Part shown: positions 59,316 to 64,000 of the stretch, piece by piece
Layout: every line of letters begins with the position of its first letter
Position numbering within the stretch: the stretch's first letter is position 1
NCBI GenBank assembly: GCA_014281115.1
Contig: JACONQ010000010.1
Span: 620,001-684,000 of the forward strand
Length of the DNA: 64,000 nucleotides
Direction of reading: 5' to 3'
Source of the DNA: Laburnicola sp. R22_1
Taxonomy: Eukaryota; Ascomycota; Dothideomycetes; Pleosporales; Didymosphaeriaceae
Made by a program: the position numbers and the translations under genes
Notes under the pieces: model-generated
Databases searched by the model: none
Told to the model about the DNA's origin: nothing
What the model saw: only the letters and a program-made list of their open reading frames with translations

Positions 59316-59762
59316 ATGCACACGCAAACCCTCCCCCCGGGCACCATCACGCCCTTCCAAACGCGCGTCTACACGCTCCTCCTGCAAATCCCCGCCGGCA
59401 AAGTAACATCGTATGCGGCGCTCGCGCGCGCATTGAAAAGCAGTCCGCGCGCTGTCGGCGGCGCGTTGAAGCGGAATCCTTTTGCGCCCGAGGTGCCTTG
59501 TCATCGGGTGTTGGCGAGTACGGGTGTGAGTCGTCTCTAGCTCTTTGTAGTGTCTTCTTTATAACATGGAGTTGGAAGCTGATTCTGTGAGTAGTTTATT
59601 GGGGGGTTTAAGGGTGATTGGGAGAAGGGGGGTAGGGGGGTGGAGCAGGGGAAGAAGAGGGAATTGTTAGGAGAGGAAGGGGTGGGGTTTGATGAGGCGG
59701 GGTATTTGGTTGGGGAGGAGTGCTGGTGGGATGGGTTTAGGGTTGAGGAGGCGGAGTTGTGA
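59316..59762 (+). CDS. mgt1: O6-alkylguanine-DNA alkyltransferase (Mgt1-like), short form
   Basis: Exons 59316-59525 and 59595-59762 give 125 residues. The DNA-binding helix-turn-helix 'GKVTSYAALARAL', the Arg finger context 'SSPRAVGGALKRNPFAPE', the active site 'PCHRVLAS' with the acceptor Cys, and 'GFIGGFKGDWEKG' match Ogt/Mgt1 enzymes. They remove O6-alkyl groups from guanine by transfer to that Cys. The protein lacks the N-terminal domain present in most full-length enzymes (about 170-190 residues), so it is a minimal form. The Cys separates it from the alkyltransferase-like proteins, which have Trp there. The second exon is very G-rich. Confidence 0.88.
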
Positions 59763-59779
59763 TGAAGGTCACCCCCCAT

Positions 59780-60055
59780 GAAATAATTCGTGTCCGATCC
59801 CATGTTAAGATGCTCCTAAAGTTAACATACCACCTAGGAGCTGTCCTATAAGCTAGAAATACCTTTATAAGCTTCCTTTATATAAGGAGTTGCTTCTAGT
59901 TATATTAAATAAACTATAAATATCGGGAAGAGAAACATGGCAGACCTTTTGGTATACGGTATAACGCTGTAAGGGAAAGCTGTAAACTATAAATATAGTT
60001 TGTATACTGTATTGTTAGCTGTCTAGGGGTCTTATCATCGGCCACGAATTATTTC
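59780..60055. mobile_element. MITE-like element, 276 bp with 19-bp terminal inverted repeats
   Basis: The left end GAAATAATTCGTGTCCGAT (59780-59798) and the reverse complement of the right end (60037-60055) match with one mismatch. The interior is AT-rich and has no coding capacity. No clear target duplication was found. A related fragment lies at 18914-18955. Confidence 0.65.
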
Positions 60056-60162
60056 CTGGCGGTGAGGTGGGATGGGATACCGGTAGGGCTGGCGGGGTAG
60101 CAGTTGCGGGAAGCGCCAAGAGAACGAGTGACGACTTTGGAACTACATTCGGAAATTCCTTA

Positions 60163-60176
60163 AGCTAGCGCATATA
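60163..60176 (+). repeat. Left terminal inverted repeat of the pogo element
   Basis: AGCTAGCGCATATA. It is partly repeated once more just inside (AGCTAGCGTACATA at ~60178-60191). Confidence 0.85.
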
Positions 60177-60278
60177 AGCTAGCGTACATAGTCTCCGGCC
60201 ACCCGGGGATTCCGGCCACCCCACCAAAACGCGACACCCGCACAAAACACGCGATTTCTTTCCATAACACTCATCAAT

Positions 60279-61871
60279 ATGGACGCCCGTGAGCTGGCTA
60301 TACAATCAGCGATCAGCGATTACAATACAGGCATTTATAAGAGCCAGCGAGCAGCAGCAGAGGCGTACGGCCTTCCTCGATCTACATTTCAAGACCGACT
60401 ACGTGGCGCGACTACCAGCGTAACTAGCCATCAGCATCAGCAGCGGCTGACTCCTCTACAAGAGGACTTCCTAGTAGAATGGATCCTCGAAGAAGACGCG
60501 CGCGCCTGTCCTCCCTCATACGCTCGCGCTCGAGAAATGGCCAATCGAATCCTACGTATGAACGGCGACGATCAGCCTGTCAGCAAGCACTGGCTATACC
60601 ACTTCATCTAGCGCCAGCCACGCATAGCCTCAGTAGTCGGCAGAAAGCTAGAGGCTCAGAGAGCTGATTCAGCTACTCCAGAGCGTGTACGCGCCTTTCT
60701 AGAGCTCTTTGAGCAGACTAGAATACGCCTCAATATACGTACAGAGGATATCTGGAATATGGATGAGACTGGTGTAGCTCTAGGGGTATGTACGAACACC
60801 AGAGTACTCTCTAGTAGCCAGAAGAAGAAGGCTTACATTCGGTCTCCAGAGAATCGCGAGTGGGTCTCTATAATCGAGTGTGTATCAGCAGCAGGGCGGA
60901 AACTGCACTGCGCCGTCATCTTCAAAGGCCAGACCCTACAGACTACATGGTTTCCCTCGTCCTACGTACCTAACTGGCTCTATACAACCTCTGAGAACGG
61001 ATGGACGTCGAAAGCGATAGGTGTTGAGTGGCTACAGCGCATATTTATCCCTGAGACAGCTGTAGGTGATGGCCAGTACCGCCTCCTCATCCTCGACGGC
61101 CATGGCAGCCACATCGATATAGACTTCCTATGGCTCTGCAAACAGCATCGAATAGAGCTCCTATACCTACCTGCGCATACCTCGCACGTCCTACAGCCTC
61201 TAGATCTCGCCCCTTTCTCCGTTATCAAGTCTAGTTACCGACGCCAGATCCAGGAGCTTGCATCGCTTAACAACGCCGCACCTGTTAAGAAGGAGCGCTT
61301 TATTGCCTGCTATTATCAAGCTAGGGAGGAAGGTTTCACAGAGCGTGTGATTCGAGCTGGCTGGCAGGCTGCTGGTATCTGCCCATTCAACATCAATCAC
61401 GTGCTCAGCTCGTCGCAAGTCTCCCAGAGGCCTACTACGCCTACGCATCAGCAGCAGCCTTAGCAGCAGCCTTAGAGCTTCCTCTCAACCCCTCAAGGCC
61501 CTCGCGATCTCTATATAGCGCAGCGCGATGTCCAGAGCGTCGAGAATCTAGGTTGTAGGACCTGGCTACTCCTACAGAAAGCAGGTAAGGCTCTAGTAGC
61601 TGCAAATGCTAGAGCTGCAGGGCTAGAATTAGAGAAAAGACGCCTTGAGTATCATCTACAGACTACTAGCTCTCAGCGTCCTCGAAAGCGCGTTCAAATA
61701 GACCCAAATCGACGCTTTGCAGAGGTAGAGACTATCGTAGAGGCTATACGCGCAGCTGAGGCTGCAGGAGCTCAGCAGCAAAGATCTACTATAGTAAGCG
61801 CTTCAGAGACAGCTACTATAGTTACAGCAGCTGCAGCGCTTGAATATATGTGTACACAATGGCAATTATAA
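60279..61871 (+). pseudogene. Pogo-family transposase with three in-frame TAG codons
   Basis: One frame runs from ATG 60279 to TAA 61869-61871 (530 codons), interrupted by TAG at 60609-60611, 61461-61463 and 61473-61475. An N-terminal psq-type helix-turn-helix ('SQRAAAEAYGLPRSTFQDRLRG') and a CENP-B-type DNA-binding region come first. The DDE domain follows: 'IWNMDETGVALG' (first Asp), 'LLILDGHGSHIDIDFLWLC' (second) and 'LPAHTSHVLQPLDLAPFSVIK' (third). The C-terminus is a Gln-rich and coiled region. Two of the stops lie in a CAGCAGCCT repeat context, where CAG is the neighbouring codon. The copy cannot make a full transposase without read-through. Confidence 0.88.
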
Positions 61872-61953
61872 GAGCGTTGTGGAGAAATCTGACGTGTTTT
61901 GTGTAGGTGACGCGTTTTGGTGAGGTGCGCAGGAACCCTATGTGCGCAGGAAC

Positions 61954-61967
61954 TATATGCGCTAGCT
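61954..61967 (-). repeat. Right terminal inverted repeat of the pogo element
   Basis: The reverse complement reads AGCTAGCGCATATA, identical to the left end over 14 bases, and abuts a TA dinucleotide. Confidence 0.85.
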
Positions 61968-62056
61968 TAACTCAAGTCTCATAAACTATTTCGCGCCTCT
62001 CAACCCCCAATCAAATCAATCCCTCAATCAAGCTCCTCACTCACGACCCTCTTAAC

Positions 62057-63882
62057 ATGGCGCCCAGACCCAAAGATGTCAAGCCCAAATCGAAATCGAA
62101 ATCGAAATCGAAATCTCAACCCCAAATCCCACAATCTGAAAACGACTTCTTAGACCAAGCCGATGAGTTCGAACAAGCAGGCGGCAAATGGCGCGCTGGC
62201 GATGCGGCAAAAGCAGCGCGGTTCTTCCAGCGGGCTATCGGTGCGTATGATGAGGGGTTGAAGCGGTTTCCGCGCAGCTTTGATCTCGCGTATAATAAGT
62301 ATGTGGATCCCTGTCGTTAATTTCTACTTGCCTCATGTCCGATGTTGAGGATATATTCTTTGAGAGGAGCTAATGTGGTCATTGTAGAGCGCACCTGGAG
62401 TACGAGATTTGCAGGGACGAGCGCGTCGCTGCGCAGCTGGGGAGCAAGATTGGCCTGCTGGAAGAGACGTTGAGGTCGCATCGTGCGGCGCTGGCGCTGA
62501 AGCCGGAGAATCATGAGATTCAGTTTAATACGGGGCAGGTGCTCGCATCGATTGGGGAGGCTTTGTTGGAGGCTGAGGCGCAGGGTGCGGGTACGGCGGC
62601 GGCGCGGGGGCTGCTGGAAGAGGGGGTCGAGCTGTTTACAAAGTGTCTTGCTACGCAGCAGAGGGAGTATGAGCAGATGCGGGCTGAGCTTGCGAATGTG
62701 GAGAAAGAGCAAGGTGGGCAGGTTCGGAATGAGGAACGGATGGTGGGAGGCGACGAGGAAGAGAGTATGGAGATGGAGTCGACGGGTTCTTCGGCGGGGG
62801 GAGAGTGGGCTACAGTCGAAGAGGCACTGACACCAGAAATCCTCCTCGAGACTTGTACCGCGCAACTCGGTGCTCTAACCACGCTTATCGGCTTATATGA
62901 CCCCGCTGAAGCCGCCGCCCTCGAAGGACGCACCGAGTAAGTAACCCCAAGACACAAACAACAGGCCTGTGACACCCGCTAATTGCACTCCCCCTCCAGC
63001 CACGGCCTCCAAACCGCAACCACCACCATCCCAACTCTAATCACACTCGTAAACGACTCCCCCTTTCCCCCAGAAGAAGAACCCAAACCCGCCGGACCCA
63101 CACTCTCTATTTCCTCCCCAACCCCAGCATCAGCCCAAGACCCCGCATCCACATCCCCAAAAGATGACGCCCTCCTCGCATCCGCCACCTTCCAAGCCGC
63201 CATCGCAGACCTCTCCTATCGCACCGGCCAAACGCCCGCACCCGACTACGGAAACACACTCACCGCACTCTTCGCGCCTCTAACGCAAACCCAGCCCCCA
63301 CAGCCCCATTCTCCACCCCAACCCGCTCTCACAAACGCCCTATCCGCCCACGCAGACGCGCTCATAGATCTCGCCTCCGCACTAGCAGACTCATCCCCCT
63401 CAGCGCCCACGCTAGAAATCCAATGGACCGCCCTCACCCAAGCGCAACAGCTGCTCACCACGCTATGCAACCCACCACACAACACGCACTTTTCGCCGTC
63501 CCGGCTCGCGGATGTGTTCCTAGCGCGTGGCGATACCGAACTCACGCGGTTCCGGGTTTCGCTGCTTGAGGGCGCGAAGCCCGCGTGGAAGACGAGTAGG
63601 GATGTGTTGGTGGGGAATGCGGGGGTGTTTTATCGGGGCGCGAGAAGTTATGCGGAGAGGGTGGGGAGGGAGGAGGTGGGTAGGGTGGCGGGGGCGAAGG
63701 GGGTGGTTGCGGAGGTGTTGAGGGAGGTTGTTGTTGTTGTTGGGGGTGGGGGGATTGTTGTTGCGAGGAGTGAGTGGAAGGAGAGGAGTGGGGAGGTGGA
63801 GAGGGTGGTGGAGGAGATGGTTGAGGAGGGGGTGTTGGGGAGGGAAGAGGGGGAGGGGGTGTTGAGGATTGTGAACCAATAA
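62057..63882 (+). CDS. TPR-like protein, possibly an Acl4-type chaperone
   Basis: Exons 62057-62298, 62388-62936 and 63000-63882 give 557 residues. The start has a Lys-Ser run encoded by a hexanucleotide repeat (62087-62116). Helical repeats follow: 'FLDQADEFEQAGGKWRAGDAAKAARFFQRAIGAYDEGLKRFPRSFDLAYNKAHLEYEI' and 'SHRAALALKPENHEIQFNTGQVLASIGEALLEA'. An acidic segment (~185-205) and further helical pairs follow. The layout resembles fungal TPR chaperones such as Acl4, which guards ribosomal protein Rpl4, but this is tentative. The coding strand turns from C-rich to strongly G-rich near 63530. Confidence 0.78.
62087..62116 (+). repeat. In-frame hexanucleotide repeat (AAATCG)n
   Basis: Four AAATCG units plus AAATCT encode (Lys-Ser)5 without shifting frame. 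Confidence 0.85.
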
Positions 63883-64000
63883 CGGGGAGGAATATACCGC
63901 GTTGGTTAAGAGGATAGCTGCAGGGGAAAAGGTTCGGTCGCGTATAGTCGGCCTTTGTGTCGGCTGTGCTGGGGTACTACACGGCACGACACTTACACTT

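Larger units (their letters stand above)
60163..61967 (+). mobile_element. Pogo/Fot1-type DNA transposon, 1805 bp
   Basis: A 14-bp perfect terminal inverted repeat AGCTAGCGCATATA sits at both ends, flanked by TA (60161-60162 and 61968-61969), the target duplication expected of Tc1/mariner-pogo elements. A second inverted pair inside the ends (CACCAAAACGCG... near 60221-60253, mirrored near 61886-61922) makes the ends longer and imperfect. The element carries one transposase frame, broken by three TAG codons. Confidence 0.92.

Noticed and set aside
63883..64000. tRNA-like D-loop words (GTTGGTTAAGAGGAT) at the window end
   Set aside because: No matching acceptor, anticodon or T stems could be formed.
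1..64000. Secondary-metabolite cluster, CRISPR array, viral insertion or rRNA
   Set aside because: No polyketide/peptide synthase, array, viral or ribosomal RNA sequence was seen. The gene set is mixed housekeeping.

Overview
The window comes from a filamentous ascomycete, most likely a dothideomycete (inferred from protein types, not from a search). The evidence is the gene style. About 24 compact protein genes lie on both strands. Most introns are 45-65 bases with GTAAGT/GTACGT-like donors, CTAAC/CTGAC branch sites and CAG/TAG acceptors. There is a Zn2Cys6 regulator, a septin-type GTPase, and a pogo/Fot1 transposon carrying in-frame TAG codons that fit C-to-T damage.

Layout. 1-5300: the 3' part of an Afi1-like DENN protein, a broken ORF preceded by a 20-bp tandem repeat, a two-exon gene of unknown function, and a decayed tail-to-tail ORF that may be its paralogue. 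5797-5868: an intron-free tRNA-His. 6226-8689 (-): a Zn2Cys6 regulator with one in-frame TGA. 10724-18045 (+): an NTF2-RRM protein (G3BP/Bre5/Nxt3 type), a septin-like GTPase with a C-terminal membrane segment, and an unknown protein. 19082-28356 (-): an enoyl-CoA isomerase, an unknown protein with an F-box-like helix, a probable mitochondrial membrane protein, retromer Vps5 and a secreted alkaline phosphatase. 29155-31004 (+): a CPD photolyase. 31357-38478 (-): an M20 amidohydrolase, an acidic nuclear-type protein, ISD11 and the U2 snRNP factor SF3A1/Prp21. 39082-42431 (+): a protein O-mannosyltransferase. 42678-43788 (-): a 6-phosphogluconate-dehydrogenase-like reductase. 44512-58838 (+): an F-box/LRR protein, NTO1 (PHD subunit of the NuA3 histone acetyltransferase), a glycine-rich RRM protein, a DUF3431 protein and an unknown nuclear-type protein. 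59316-63882 (+): an O6-alkylguanine-DNA alkyltransferase, a 276-bp MITE-like element, a 1.8-kb pogo element and a TPR-like protein.

Most genes are housekeeping (vesicle traffic, splicing, iron-sulfur assembly, chromatin, DNA repair, glycosylation). They do not form a metabolic cluster, and no operon-like unit, CRISPR array or phage is present. The irregular features are the broken ORFs at 1981-2732 and 4693-5267, the regulator's nonsense codon, a frame problem in the reductase, the transposon and MITE at 59780-61967, and a repeated switch from C-rich to G-rich coding strand inside several genes. Exon coordinates were derived by hand from splice signals and reading-frame phase. No transcript data or homology search was available.
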